NCBI GenBank assembly: GCA_030613055.1
Contig: JAUWMR010000021.1
Coordinates: forward strand, 1 to 64,000
Length of the DNA: 64,000 bases
Source of the DNA: Desulfobacteraceae bacterium
GTDB taxonomy: Bacteria; Desulfobacterota; DSM-4660; Desulfatiglandales; Desulfatiglandaceae
Direction of reading: 5' to 3'
Position numbers and translations under genes: made by a program. Each line of letters begins with the position of its first letter. Position 1 is the stretch's first letter. The notes beneath the pieces are model-generated. The model was not told the origin of the DNA, searched no databases, and was given only the letters and a program-made list of their open reading frames with translations. Below, piece after piece: positions 27,634 through 37,288 of this stretch.

Positions 27634-29232
27634 CTATTCTTCGGCGTATTCCTTTTGGGCCATCTCTGCCAGTTTGAATTTCTGGACCTTTCCGCTCCTT
27701 GTCATGGGAAAACCGGATACAATCTTGAAATACTGGGGGAGCTTTTCCGCATCCAGATAATCAATAACATGTGCGGCAAGCTCAATTAGGGAGAGTTTTG
27801 ATCCTTCCTTGAGTTTTACCCAGGCAGCGACCTCCTGTCCCTTTTCAGGGTCGGGAACACCAAAAACCTGGGCCTCGGATACTTCAGGTCGCTTGTATAT
27901 GATTTCCTCTATTTCAACCGGATTGATTTCAAGGCCATCTCTGACAATTACATCCTTGAGCCTGCCAGTAACCTTTACATACCCCTTCTCATCCATTTCC
28001 CCTAAATCGCCCGAATGGAACCACCCGTCCCGGTCAATGACTGCGGCCGTTGCAGCAGGCATCCTGTAGTATTCTTTCATCAAAAAACCCCTGGTGCACA
28101 GTTCACCCTGGGTTTCAGGGGGAAGGTCTTCGCCGGTATCCGGGTCCACTATCTTGACCTCATTGCAGGCAAGTGGCGTCCCGATGGTGGACACCCTTAA
28201 GTCAATAGGGTCATCCGGATGGGTCATGGTTATCCAGGAAGATGTCTCGGTAATGCCGTAGGCCACTGTGATATCGGATATACCTATATCCTCTACAAGC
28301 CTTTTCATCAATGCCATGGGACATGGCGACCCGCCGATAATTCCCTTTGCGAGGGACGACCACTTTTGTTTCTTGAAATCAGGGTGGTCCACCAGGGCAA
28401 TAAGCATGCTGGGCGAGCCGTAAATCGCCGTGCATTTTTCTTTATGGATGGATCTAATTACCATGGAAGGATCAAAGGTCTTGCAGGGCATCACAATGGT
28501 CGCCCCCCTGAGGAGTCCTGCCAGGGCGATGCAGGTATTTCCAAACATGTGGAAAAGGGGGAAAAACATGCAGAGCCTGTCTTCGCGTGTCACACCCTGA
28601 CGCTCTGTTGAGAACATGGATTTATTGATCAATCCCAAATGGTCGAGAACCACGCCCTTTGGCTTGCCAGTGGTTCCTGATGTGTACATAATCGCCACAG
28701 TGTCTTCAGGCCTGACCGCATCTTCCATTTTGCTCAGATCATCTGTTTCAAGTCCTTCACCCATGGCCGTCATTTCGGTCCAGGGTTGCATTTCAGGGTG
28801 GACTTCGTCGGCAATCACAAAAACGTTGTCAAGTGCGGGGATATGATCCCGTACATAAATGATGCTCTCCTCGTATTCATCATCTGCCACGCCGGTCGCG
28901 ACAATAACAGCGCTGCACCCTGACTGCTCTAAGATAAAGAGAAGGTCTTCTCGTCCTGCGCCCGGGTCAACAGGGACGGTTACAGCCCCGATCCTCGAAA
29001 GGGCAAAAAAAGATATGATCCATTCGGAAATATTCGGGGCCCAGAGTCCAACCTTATCGCCTCCCAATATGCCGGCCTTAATAAACCCCTTTGCGGCCCG
29101 CTCTATTTCCCATACCAAAAGACTGTAGTTGGTCCTGACACCTGTTTCCGAATGAATGAGTGCATGGTGATCAGGGTTTTTTTGTGCGATTTCCTCCATC
29201 ATCTGCCATATAGTCCTTCTGATAAATTCCAT
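27634..29232 (-). CDS. Acyl-CoA synthetase (AMP-forming)
   Basis: 532 residues. AMP-binding motifs YTSGTTGKPKGVV near 185 and YGITETSSW near 322, the DGWFHSGDLGEMDEKGY hinge, and RSGKVQKFK with the catalytic lysine near the C-terminus are complete. It activates a carboxylic acid to its adenylate and then the CoA thioester. The length and pattern fit medium- or long-chain fatty acid CoA ligases. AGGAGATATGATTC precedes the ATG. It stands alone, with a 400-bp spacer upstream. Confidence 0.92.
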   Translation of the reverse strand: MEFIRRTIWQMMEEIAQKNPDHHALIHSETGVRTNYSLLVWEIERAAKGFIKAGILGGDKVGLWAPNISEWIISFFALSRIGAVTVPVDPGAGREDLLFILEQSGCSAVIVATGVADDEYEESIIYVRDHIPALDNVFVIADEVHPEMQPWTEMTAMGEGLETDDLSKMEDAVRPEDTVAIMYTSGTTGKPKGVVLDHLGLINKSMFSTERQGVTREDRLCMFFPLFHMFGNTCIALAGLLRGATIVMPCKTFDPSMVIRSIHKEKCTAIYGSPSMLIALVDHPDFKKQKWSSLAKGIIGGSPCPMALMKRLVEDIGISDITVAYGITETSSWITMTHPDDPIDLRVSTIGTPLACNEVKIVDPDTGEDLPPETQGELCTRGFLMKEYYRMPAATAAVIDRDGWFHSGDLGEMDEKGYVKVTGRLKDVIVRDGLEINPVEIEEIIYKRPEVSEAQVFGVPDPEKGQEVAAWVKLKEGSKLSLIELAAHVIDYLDAEKLPQYFKIVSGFPMTRSGKVQKFKLAEMAQKEYAEE

Positions 29233-29630
29233 GAATCATATCTCCTCTTATTTACAATCTCGTAAAAAATCAGAAAAGCAACTTTTTTACGAGAGCAAAG
29301 GCCATCCTCAGGGCTTGTGGCATGCTGAAGCATGATGTGAAAACTCAACTGAGCCCTGATCACAGACCCCCACGAACTGATACAAACCATGTTATCACTG
29401 AATAGAGGATATAACAAGGTATTCGCCGTTCTTTATGATTACCCGACACGTTTCCTTAGATTTTGATTACCGACCATTTTATTTTTCATGCCTTTTGGCT
29501 TGCAGTTTTCCCGTATAAGCCGTTATATAGGCATTTTAAATGCCGGACGGATGCCAATCGCTACTCCGATAAACCGGGACTGCGGGGAGCTTCAAATGAC
29601 CGGGTTGGCGGAAAGCAGGTTCTGTTGATT
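29233..29630. other. Divergent spacer with an 11-bp inverted repeat
   Basis: This spacer lies between the acyl-CoA synthetase and ABC-F genes, which point away from each other. CTCGTAAAAAA at 29259-29269 and its exact complement at 29283-29293 form a hairpin just upstream of the synthetase start. It could be an operator or part of a 5' leader. No gene is seen. Confidence 0.5.
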
Positions 29631-31610
29631 ATGAGTCTTGTCACCATATTAAAAATTTCACTTACCTTTCCTGATAATGAGATCTTTCGTGAGATCGGGC
29701 TCCAGGTTGAGCCGGGAGATCGTATCGGTCTCGTGGGACCCAACGGGTCCGGCAAAACCACACTGCTGAGACTTCTTATCGGTGAAATTTCCGCAGACAG
29801 CGGGGAGATCAGAACCGCCAGGGGCGCGAGGATTGGTTATCTTCCACAAGACGTTCAGGAAAACCTTTCAGGGCCGCTCATCCAGGCGGTTCTGGAATCT
29901 ATTCCCGGACGGGCTCATTTGCAAAATGAATTAAATAGTGTTGAGAACGCCTTAAAAGACGTATTCCAAAAGCGGGAACAGGCCAGGTTAGCCGAAAGGC
30001 TCACTGAAATCCACCAGGATATAAACGACTTAGAGCTGCAATTTCCCCGTCATGAAGCGGAAAAGATCTTAACTGGCCTTGGCTTTGAAGTATCTGATTT
30101 TTCACGGCCCATTCCAACTTTGAGTGGGGGTTGGAAAATGCGGGCTGCATTAGCCAGCCTTCTCTATCAAAAAACTGACCTTCTATTATTGGATGAACCG
30201 ACCAATCACCTTGATATCCCGGCCATTCGATGGCTGGAACAATTTCTTAACGATTTCAAGGGAGCCATGATCCTTGTCTCCCATGACAGGGATTTTCTCA
30301 ACCGGCAGATTCGTCGCATCGTTAGCTTTGAACCGGAAGGTATGAGATCTTACAGCGGAAATTATGATTTTTACCTTAAGGCACGTGATGAGGAAAAATG
30401 GACTCTAAAAGCAAAGGCTCGAAACCGGGAGCAAAAGATAAAAGAGGCCCGGAAATTTATTGAAAGATTCCGCGCCAAGGCAACCAAAGCAAGGCAGGCC
30501 AGGAGCAAGATCAAGCTAATAAAAAAGATGGAACTTGTTGAAACCCTGCGGACGGAAAGTACGGTTCGTTTTTCTTTTCCCGATGTCCCGCGGAGCGGTA
30601 GGGAAGTGGTGTCCATCAAGGGGGTCTCAAAGGGATTCGGCGAAATCGTTCTATACAGGGACATAAACCTGACCGTGATGCGTGGAGAAAGAATAGCGAT
30701 TATCGGTCCCAACGGTTGCGGCAAAACCACCTTGCTCAGGATGGTGGCCGGTGAAACAAAAACTGATGATGGAGATATTTCCCTGGGCCACGGTGTCAGC
30801 ATGGGTTATTTTGCACAGCATCACTCGGAGATGCTTGACCCCAGAAAAACCGTGATCCAGGAAGTTTATAATGTTGTCCCTCACGGGACCACAGGTTTTG
30901 TCAGGGGTGTTTGCGGCGCGTTTTTATTTTCAGGAGGAGACGTGGACAAGGTGATAGGCTCCCTCTCGGGAGGGGAAAAAGCCCGTGTCTCGCTTGCAAA
31001 GCTCCTTGTAAAACCTGGGAATCTCATGGTGATGGATGAACCGACCAATCACCTGGACATTTCTTCTTCAGAGACATTGATCGACGCGCTAATAAAATAC
31101 AAGGGCACCCTTTTGTTTGTATCCCACAACCAGTCCTTTATCAACAGGCTGTCCACAAAGATCTGGGACATCACCGGGGGCGGGATCGAAGAATATCCGG
31201 GCAACTTAAACGAATACTATGATCATCTCGAAAGGATTGAACGGGAAACGGCCAGCGCTACAGGTGAGGATCTGCCACAGCCTGAACACAGGGTTGAAAA
31301 GCCGGCTGAAAATAAAATCAAGAATCGCAAGGCACAAAAAAGGGAAAGGGCCGAAAGACGCAAGCTGGTTCATGATACACTGAAGCCAATTGTAAAAGAG
31401 CTGGAGCGAATGGAAGATATGATTGCCGGGCTTGAAATTAGGCATAAAGAAGTGGAAAAAATGCTTGCGGACCCCGGAATTTTTAAAGATACGAAAAGGA
31501 GCGTTCCCCTGATCAATGAGTACAATGATATCAAGAAAAAACTTGAAGAGTTGATACGAAAATGGGAGCAGGACCAGGAGAGACTGGAATCCATAAAAAA
31601 AAGAATTTAG
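29631..31610 (+). CDS. ABC-F family ATPase (Uup/EttA-type)
   Basis: 659 residues from ATG 29631; the open frame extends 56 codons upstream but without family similarity. Two ABC domains lie in tandem: Walker A GPNGSGKTT and GPNGCGKTT, signatures LSGGWKMRAAL and LSGGEKARVSL. The linker of about 80 basic residues between them is the P-site tRNA interaction motif of ABC-F proteins, and a coiled-coil tail follows (about 585-659). There are no membrane segments. ABC-F proteins act on the ribosome. The stop overlaps the convergent selD end. Confidence 0.92.
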   Translation: MSLVTILKISLTFPDNEIFREIGLQVEPGDRIGLVGPNGSGKTTLLRLLIGEISADSGEIRTARGARIGYLPQDVQENLSGPLIQAVLESIPGRAHLQNELNSVENALKDVFQKREQARLAERLTEIHQDINDLELQFPRHEAEKILTGLGFEVSDFSRPIPTLSGGWKMRAALASLLYQKTDLLLLDEPTNHLDIPAIRWLEQFLNDFKGAMILVSHDRDFLNRQIRRIVSFEPEGMRSYSGNYDFYLKARDEEKWTLKAKARNREQKIKEARKFIERFRAKATKARQARSKIKLIKKMELVETLRTESTVRFSFPDVPRSGREVVSIKGVSKGFGEIVLYRDINLTVMRGERIAIIGPNGCGKTTLLRMVAGETKTDDGDISLGHGVSMGYFAQHHSEMLDPRKTVIQEVYNVVPHGTTGFVRGVCGAFLFSGGDVDKVIGSLSGGEKARVSLAKLLVKPGNLMVMDEPTNHLDISSSETLIDALIKYKGTLLFVSHNQSFINRLSTKIWDITGGGIEEYPGNLNEYYDHLERIERETASATGEDLPQPEHRVEKPAENKIKNRKAQKRERAERRKLVHDTLKPIVKELERMEDMIAGLEIRHKEVEKMLADPGIFKDTKRSVPLINEYNDIKKKLEELIRKWEQDQERLESIKKRI

Positions 31611-32674
31611 TGTTCAAAAATAATTTTGCCGGCGGGTATTGGAACAAACTCCCCGATTACAGACGTCTTTTCCATACCGCTATCCCTCAATTGAGCCACT
31701 AAGTCGGCCGCCTGCCCCGGCTTGACCGCTATGAGAAGCCCGCCGGAGGTCTGTGGATCAAAAAGGATATCCATAAGAACAGGGTCTATGGTTTCCGGAT
31801 TTGAAAGATAGTCCTGCCGAAAGCTTCTATTCCTAAGGGTTCCCGCTGGGACCATCCCCATGCCGGCAAGCTCCATGACCCGCTCTAAAAGAGGTATCTT
31901 GTGAGCAAACAGCCTGAGCCCGACCGGCGCGTCCTCTATCATTTCACAGGCGTGTCCTAAGAGCCCAAAGCCGGTTACATCGGTGCAGGCGCTCACGTCA
32001 TAGTCCCGCAGACCCTCTCCCGGTAACCGGTTCAGTGTGGTCATGACGGTTATTACATAATCAATGATTTTCTGATCGGCCAGATTACCCTTGATGGCTG
32101 TATTGATTATCCCCGTGCCGATCGGCTTTGTGATGATCAACTGGTCACCGGCCCGCGCGCCCCGGTTTGTAAAAATACGATCAGGGTGAATCGTGCCGGT
32201 TATTGAAAGACCGTACTTGAGCTCTTCATCTTCTACGCTGTGCCCACCCACCAGAAAGGCTCCTGCCTCCTTGATCTTATCCAGCCCCCCGTTTAATATC
32301 TCGTTCAGAATAGAGGCCTCCATACTTTTTATGGGAAAGCAGATAATATTCATGGCCGTCAGGGGAACGCCCCCCATGGCATAGACATCGCTTAACGCGT
32401 TTGCGGCCGCAATCTGCCCAAAAGCGTAAGGATCATCAACGATGGGGGTAAAAAAATCGAGCGTCTGGATGATGGCAAGATCATCCCTTAATCGGAAGAC
32501 ACCCGCGTCATCGCAGGTCTCAAGACCAACGAGTAAATCGTGATGTTTCGGTATATCAAGACCGCAGAGGGCCCTATCCAGGTCTCCCGGACCCAGTTTG
32601 GAAGCTCACCCCGACCCTGAAACCGTCTCGGTCAGTCGTTTTTTGTCTTTTTTAAGTATGTTCAGATCATTCAT
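31607..32674 (-). CDS. selD: Selenide, water dikinase SelD containing selenocysteine
   Basis: 355 residues if the in-frame TGA at 32606-32608 (codon 23) is read as selenocysteine. The protein starts MNDLNILKKDKK and reaches SGSG-Sec-ASKLGPGDL, exactly the catalytic Cys/Sec position of SelD. It continues with TCDDAGVFRL, ANALSDVYAMGG, ACTDVTGFGLLGHACEM and DPQTSGGLLIAV, all intact. SelD makes selenophosphate from selenide and ATP, the selenium donor for Sec-tRNA. The GAGGTAAT ribosome site precedes ATG 32674, 8 bp after the stop of the cNMP-binding gene. Conventional gene callers would start it late, near 32377. It overlaps the ABC-F stop by 4 bp. Confidence 0.95.
32578..32608 (-). promoter_or_regulatory. 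Predicted bacterial SECIS hairpin of selD
   Basis: Downstream of the TGA (32608-32606) and a 9-nt spacer, a 7-bp stem (CTGGGTC at 32596-32590 with GACCTGG at 32584-32578, two G-U pairs) closes a 5-nt CGGGA loop. Position and size fit a bacterial SECIS, where SelB binds the loop and recruits Sec-tRNA. Structure is predicted by eye. Confidence 0.7.
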
Positions 32675-32682
32675 TCAGTGTA

Positions 32683-33087
32683 TTACCTCGCTTTAGTGGC
32701 CATGGAACATATTTTTTCGGTCGTTTCCTCAAGTCTCAATATAAGTGATTTAATAAGGCCCTTTAGCTGTGGTGAGATCATCTCGTAGTCTCTGAGGATT
32801 TGTGAAGTATCCAGAACTCCAAGGCGAACCGGTCCCTCTGCAATAATGGACGCGCTTCGAACCCCCTTGCCAGGCTCTAACAGCAGCTTTTCGCCAAAAA
32901 TGTCTCCTTCTTTGAGCGTAAATATGTTAATAACAGTGCCATTTGGCGTGCGCTTCTTTACTTTCAACTGCCCTTCGAGAACAATATAAATCCACTCTCC
33001 TTTGCTACCTTCTTCGATAACAACTGTCTTATCAGAATATGCCTCCTCGTCTGCCACATATGCATACACTAACTGGTCAATGGCCAT
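32683..33087 (-). CDS. Stand-alone cyclic-nucleotide-binding domain protein
   Basis: 134 residues comprising only a Crp-type cNMP barrel (VVIEEGSKGEWIYIVLEGQLKV; LKEGDIFGEKLLL; SASIIAEGPVRLGVL) and a C-terminal helix. No helix-turn-helix is present, so it is not a transcription factor. It is encoded 8 bp upstream of selD and probably shares its transcript. The cNMP-plus-PilZ gene upstream in the same direction suggests a shared signalling theme. Role unknown. Confidence 0.85.
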   Translation of the reverse strand: MAIDQLVYAYVADEEAYSDKTVVIEEGSKGEWIYIVLEGQLKVKKRTPNGTVINIFTLKEGDIFGEKLLLEPGKGVRSASIIAEGPVRLGVLDTSQILRDYEMISPQLKGLIKSLILRLEETTEKICSMATKAR

Positions 33088-33173
33088 CTTTGAAAATCCC
33101 CTTTATTCCCTTGAATAACGAATGTTGTAATAGTTCACCTATTATTAACCTGGTAATTTAATATACGAAAACC

Positions 33174-33259
33174 GTCATGCCGGACTTGATCCCCGTTGAT
33201 CACGGAATCTTCGACCGGCATCCAGTGCAATTCTGGATTCCCGCCTTCGCGGGAATGAC
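33174..33259. repeat. Compound palindromic repeat including one ATTCCCGC REP unit
   Basis: The left part opens with GTCATGCCGGACTTGATCC and closes with CCGGCATCCAG, a frequent intergenic palindrome. It runs into a REP unit (33234-33259) matching those at 21067 and 40362 with a different loop. It lies in the spacer between two cNMP-binding genes. Confidence 0.8.
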
Positions 33260-33298
33260 TTTCTTTAGTGTATTTAGTTGCCGGAGTAATAAAAGACC

Positions 33299-33368
33299 TT
33301 TAGACAGGATAACTGTTTTGATTTACAAGATTAAAACAGTCCGGTTCATCCTGTTCATCCTGTCTAAA
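33299..33368. repeat. Long inverted repeat (TTTAGACAGGAT family)
   Basis: TTTAGACAGGAT at 33299-33310 pairs with ATCCTGTCTAAA at 33357-33368. An inner CTGTTTT/AAAACAG pair lies between them. The whole can fold into one long stem and follows the compound REP repeat. Possible transcription end for the upstream minus-strand gene, or a small dispersed repeat. Confidence 0.65.
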
Positions 33369-33421
33369 AAATACTTGAATAAATGTACGAATATATGTTT
33401 GGGTTTCCAGGCTTTTACAGG

Positions 33422-34195
33422 TCATGATCTCAAGAAAAAACCGAGTGTTTTGTTGTGTTCACCACTAATATCGGTTAACTGCATGCCTAAAAAAAGCATT
33501 CCAGGGGCGCGATCGCTTCTTACGGAGGCGATTTTGGTTTTAAAGTCCAGTTTTTTACCGGATGGGAGGACCATGCTGATATAGAATCTGTCACCGATCT
33601 TATGTGAAAAACTTATCGCATTTTTCGACCCGACTTCCAATCCTACGCCCTGAAGACTGATGTCTTTAATCCGGCCCCCCAAGCGGACCTTTGGCGATGA
33701 ATCAACAGGGCGATAAACACATTCCTGGTCCAGATTTTTTCTGTAATATATTCTCCGGGAGGCCCCTGGCTCTTTCTTTTCCCCCTTATCTATTACCTGC
33801 TCTTTTTTCGCAGAAAACTTTCCTACAAGCTGGTTCATCCAAACGAGGCGTTTTATAACCTGGTTGACTATATATTTTATAATCGGGGGCATCTGCTCGT
33901 ATTCCTTTATGAGCGTAGAAGGATGCCACACCTCTAATTCAGAATCCTCAAGGGCCCTGACAGAGGCAGAGCGCGGCTCAGTGCCCCTGTTCAGGAATGT
34001 CATTTCACCTATAATCTCACCACGGCCGAGGGTGGCTAAAGGAATTTCTCTATCTCCGCCTTCATTAAAAATTCCCACCTTGCCCTTGACAATCTTATAG
34101 ATAGAGACGCCATAGTCGCCTTGTTTTATAATCAGATCTCCTTTTTTGTAATTAAGGCGAATGATTGGGGGTATTTTTCCTTGATTAGCGGCCAT
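33422..34195 (-). CDS. Protein with cNMP-binding domain and C-terminal PilZ domain
   Basis: 257 residues. A cNMP barrel occupies about 10-110 (KKGDLIIKQGDYGVSIYKI; GRGEIIGEMTFLNRG). A linker leads to a PilZ domain from about 146: RRIYYRK gives the RxxxR switch and DISLQGVGLE gives the DxSxxG motif that binds c-di-GMP. One protein could thus read both a cyclic mononucleotide and c-di-GMP. No output domain is visible, so it probably acts through contacts with another protein. The start is ATG 34195. Confidence 0.88.
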   Translation of the reverse strand: MAANQGKIPPIIRLNYKKGDLIIKQGDYGVSIYKIVKGKVGIFNEGGDREIPLATLGRGEIIGEMTFLNRGTEPRSASVRALEDSELEVWHPSTLIKEYEQMPPIIKYIVNQVIKRLVWMNQLVGKFSAKKEQVIDKGEKKEPGASRRIYYRKNLDQECVYRPVDSSPKVRLGGRIKDISLQGVGLEVGSKNAISFSHKIGDRFYISMVLPSGKKLDFKTKIASVRSDRAPGMLFLGMQLTDISGEHNKTLGFFLRS

Positions 34196-34399
34196 TTTTT
34201 CTTCTGCCTTTTTTTCTAATTCTTTAAGATTATTTTTTTTATCAGTTTTTTGTTAATAAGTCACCAATTTTTTTACACATTTCTATTCTATTCAACTAAC
34301 CCGGCGCCGTAATATAAAAATATCTGCAAAATCAAAAATATTGTGCTAACAAAATGCGTATTCAGTGTATCTTTAACTAAAGCGGAGTGGAATCCTGAA

Positions 34400-37288
34400 G
34401 TGAAAATTTATGATTTCGTTCAATCCATAAAAAGACATCCAGAATTCAGACACGCGTTTGTATCCCATCGGCATTTGCCCCCCCGCCAGCCGGTTTTCGG
34501 CACGCCACTCCACTTTCATGAAGATATTTCCAGGACAATGAGACATCTCGGCCTCCAAAAGCTATACAGTCATCAGGTAGAGGCCGTTGAGCATTTAAGG
34601 CGTGGAGCCAACGTCCTGGTCGCCACACCGACTGCCAGCGGCAAAAGTCTTATCTACAATCTGATGGTATTGGAGGAAATATTAAAAAATAATCATGCCA
34701 GGGCCCTGTACATTTTTCCCTTAAAGGCGCTTGAACAGGACCAGTTCAAAAACCTTGGCGTGTGGTTAAAAGGAATCAAAGAGGAAAGGATAACCGCGGA
34801 GATTTATGATGGGGACACAACCCCTTACATGAGAAAAAAGATCCGTACCCATATGCCTCATGTGCTTTTTACCAATCCGGATATGCTCCATCGCGGTATT
34901 CTTGCGCATCATCAGAACTGGGAACCCCTTCTTAAAAATCTGTCTTTTGTCATCTTAGATGAAATACATACTTATCGAGGTATCTTCGGATCACACATCA
35001 ACCAGATTCTATGCAGGTTGAAAAGGCTGTGCCATCCCTTTGGCGCCAGTCCGCGTTTTGTGTTGCTGTCGGCGACTGTCAGCAACCCGAAGGAATTTGG
35101 AGAGAGCCTGATCGGCGAAGAGATGGAAGTGGTTCAATCCATGGGCGCACCAAGGTCGGACCGGCATTTTATCTTCCTGAATCCTGAAGTCAGCCCCAAT
35201 TTCTCCGCGGCAAGGCTCTTTGTTTACTGCATCCGTCAGGGCTTTAGAACCATCGCCTTTACCCAGTCGAGAAAGGTTACCGAGCTGATGCATGTCTGGG
35301 TTTCCCAGCTTTCACCCGATCTAAAGGAGAAGATTAGTTCATACCGCGCCGGTTTCATGCCAGGGGAGAGAAGACAGATTGAAAAAAAACTGGCCAGCGG
35401 TGATCTCATTGGCGTGATCTCTACAAGCGCGCTGGAGATGGGCATTGATATCGGTTATCTTGATATCTGCCTCCTGGTGGGTTATCCCGGCACTATTATC
35501 AACACCTGGCAGAGGGGGGGGCGCGTTGGTCGCGCAGGCAGGGAATCTGCCATTATCCTCCTGGCCAAGCCGGATGCCCTGGATCAGTATTTTATGAAAC
35601 ACCCGGATGATTTTTTTACAAGATCCTTTGAGGCGGCGGTCCTTGACCCCTGCAACCCATATGTGGTTGAGGCACATCTGCCCTGTGCGGCAGCGGAGAG
35701 ACCTATTACCCTTAATGACGAGAAATACTGGCCGAAAAAACTCCCAAACCACCTTGAAAAACTTGAAAAGGATGGAACATTAATCAGGACCGCCGAAGGA
35801 GAGCCTGCCTGGTTCGCCTCAAAACGAAATCCCCAGCTTCATGTAAATATCCGCTCATCCGGGGAGACCTACACGATCTTTGAAAAAGAGACAGGGCAGG
35901 CAATTGGCAGTGTAGACGGGATCAGGGCATTTAAGGAATGTCATCCAGGGGCCATTTATCTCCACAGGGCACATCAATATCTGGTTGATCGTCTGGTAAT
36001 TGAGAAAAAAGACGTTGTTGTTCGCAGAACCGACCTCAAATATTTTACCCGAATCCGGAGTGAGAAAGAAACCGAGATCCTTAAGATCCATCGAAGTAAG
36101 CCAAAGGCCCAGTTTCTGGTACGCGAAGGTGATCTAAAGGTAACAGAGGTCATTACGGGGTATGAAAAAAGGGCCCTGCCGGGACAGGAGTTAATGGGCG
36201 TTTTTGACCTGGACCTGCCTCCCCAGACCTTTGAAACGGTAGGCTTCTGGGTAGAAATTGAGCCCGTCCTGAAAGACTATGTGGAGAAAAAGGGCCTCCA
36301 TTTTATGGGCGGCATCCATGCTATTGAACATGCGACCATAGGTATTTTTCCGCTTTTCGTCCTTTGTGACCGGAATGACATCGGCGGCATATGTTACCCC
36401 CACCATCCTCAGGTGGGGAAAAGCGCCATTTTCATCTACGATGGGTATCCCGGCGGGGTGGGACTTGCCCAGCACGGATTTGAGATCGTATATGAATTGC
36501 TTGAAAAGACCCTGACAATTATAAAAGAATGTGAATGTGAAGAAGGGTGCCCGTCGTGCATCCATTCGCCAAAGTGCGGTTCGGGGAATAAACCGTTAGA
36601 CAAGCAGGCCGCACTTCTCATCCTTGAAGGTCTTTTGGGGCATATCCCCTTAAGCAGGATTTCAAAGGGAAATGAGATTAAACCGGAGGTGTCAGTTGCG
36701 GAGGATGAACCCGTGCCTGAAGTAAATAAAGAACCCAGGCTTATCTATTTTGACCTGGAAACACAAAAAATCGCACTGGACGTGGGTGGATGGAAAAACA
36801 CACACCTGATGGGGATATCTGTGGCAGTAATCTTTGACTCTTCTGAAGATAGTTTTCATGCCTTTGAAGAAGACAAGATTGACGCGCTTTTTGATTATCT
36901 CGATAAGGCTGATCTGATAATCGGATTCAACATAAAGAAATTTGACTACAAGGTTTTAGGCGCCTATACAGCAAGGGACTTAAAGGCCCTGCCCACTTTT
37001 GATATATTAGAGGACATTTACAGGCGATTAGGCTTCCGGTTGAGCCTGGACCATCTTGCTACAGAGACACTGAACCAGGGGAAAACGGCCGACGGGCTTC
37101 AGGCAGTAGAATGGTTCCGGCAGGGGGAAATGGAGAAATTGACCGAATATTGCAGGCAGGATGTCAAGGTCACCCGGGATCTGTTCCTGTATGGCCTTGA
37201 AAAAGGACATCTTATCTACAGGGAAAAACGGTCAGGGAGAAGGTTGAGGCTCCTGGTCGACTGGAAACTTAGTGATTTGACTGGTTGA
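34400..37288 (+). CDS. MrfA-like DEAH helicase fused to MrfB-like RNase H-fold exonuclease
   Basis: About 962 residues from GTG 34400; an upstream GTG (34343) would add 19 residues unlike the family. Helicase motifs: ATPTASGKS (Walker A) near 95, LDEIHTYRG (DEIH box), LLSATVSNP, and QRGGRVGRAGR (motif VI). The DUF1998 region ends with CECEEGCPSCIHSPKCG, the zinc site of MrfA/YprA. From about residue 785 follows a DEDD-type nuclease: IYFDLETQ, IIGFNIKKFDY and YCRQDV hold the acidic residues, as in Bacillus YprB/MrfB. In Bacillus MrfA and MrfB are separate proteins in one excision pathway for mitomycin damage; here they are one chain. Confidence 0.87.
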   Translation: MKIYDFVQSIKRHPEFRHAFVSHRHLPPRQPVFGTPLHFHEDISRTMRHLGLQKLYSHQVEAVEHLRRGANVLVATPTASGKSLIYNLMVLEEILKNNHARALYIFPLKALEQDQFKNLGVWLKGIKEERITAEIYDGDTTPYMRKKIRTHMPHVLFTNPDMLHRGILAHHQNWEPLLKNLSFVILDEIHTYRGIFGSHINQILCRLKRLCHPFGASPRFVLLSATVSNPKEFGESLIGEEMEVVQSMGAPRSDRHFIFLNPEVSPNFSAARLFVYCIRQGFRTIAFTQSRKVTELMHVWVSQLSPDLKEKISSYRAGFMPGERRQIEKKLASGDLIGVISTSALEMGIDIGYLDICLLVGYPGTIINTWQRGGRVGRAGRESAIILLAKPDALDQYFMKHPDDFFTRSFEAAVLDPCNPYVVEAHLPCAAAERPITLNDEKYWPKKLPNHLEKLEKDGTLIRTAEGEPAWFASKRNPQLHVNIRSSGETYTIFEKETGQAIGSVDGIRAFKECHPGAIYLHRAHQYLVDRLVIEKKDVVVRRTDLKYFTRIRSEKETEILKIHRSKPKAQFLVREGDLKVTEVITGYEKRALPGQELMGVFDLDLPPQTFETVGFWVEIEPVLKDYVEKKGLHFMGGIHAIEHATIGIFPLFVLCDRNDIGGICYPHHPQVGKSAIFIYDGYPGGVGLAQHGFEIVYELLEKTLTIIKECECEEGCPSCIHSPKCGSGNKPLDKQAALLILEGLLGHIPLSRISKGNEIKPEVSVAEDEPVPEVNKEPRLIYFDLETQKIALDVGGWKNTHLMGISVAVIFDSSEDSFHAFEEDKIDALFDYLDKADLIIGFNIKKFDYKVLGAYTARDLKALPTFDILEDIYRRLGFRLSLDHLATETLNQGKTADGLQAVEWFRQGEMEKLTEYCRQDVKVTRDLFLYGLEKGHLIYREKRSGRRLRLLVDWKLSDLTG

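Noticed and set aside
32378-32674. selD as a truncated pseudogene starting near 32377
   Set aside because: Sequence on both sides of the TGA aligns with SelD, the TGA falls exactly at the catalytic position, and a hairpin follows. Readthrough as selenocysteine explains all of this.
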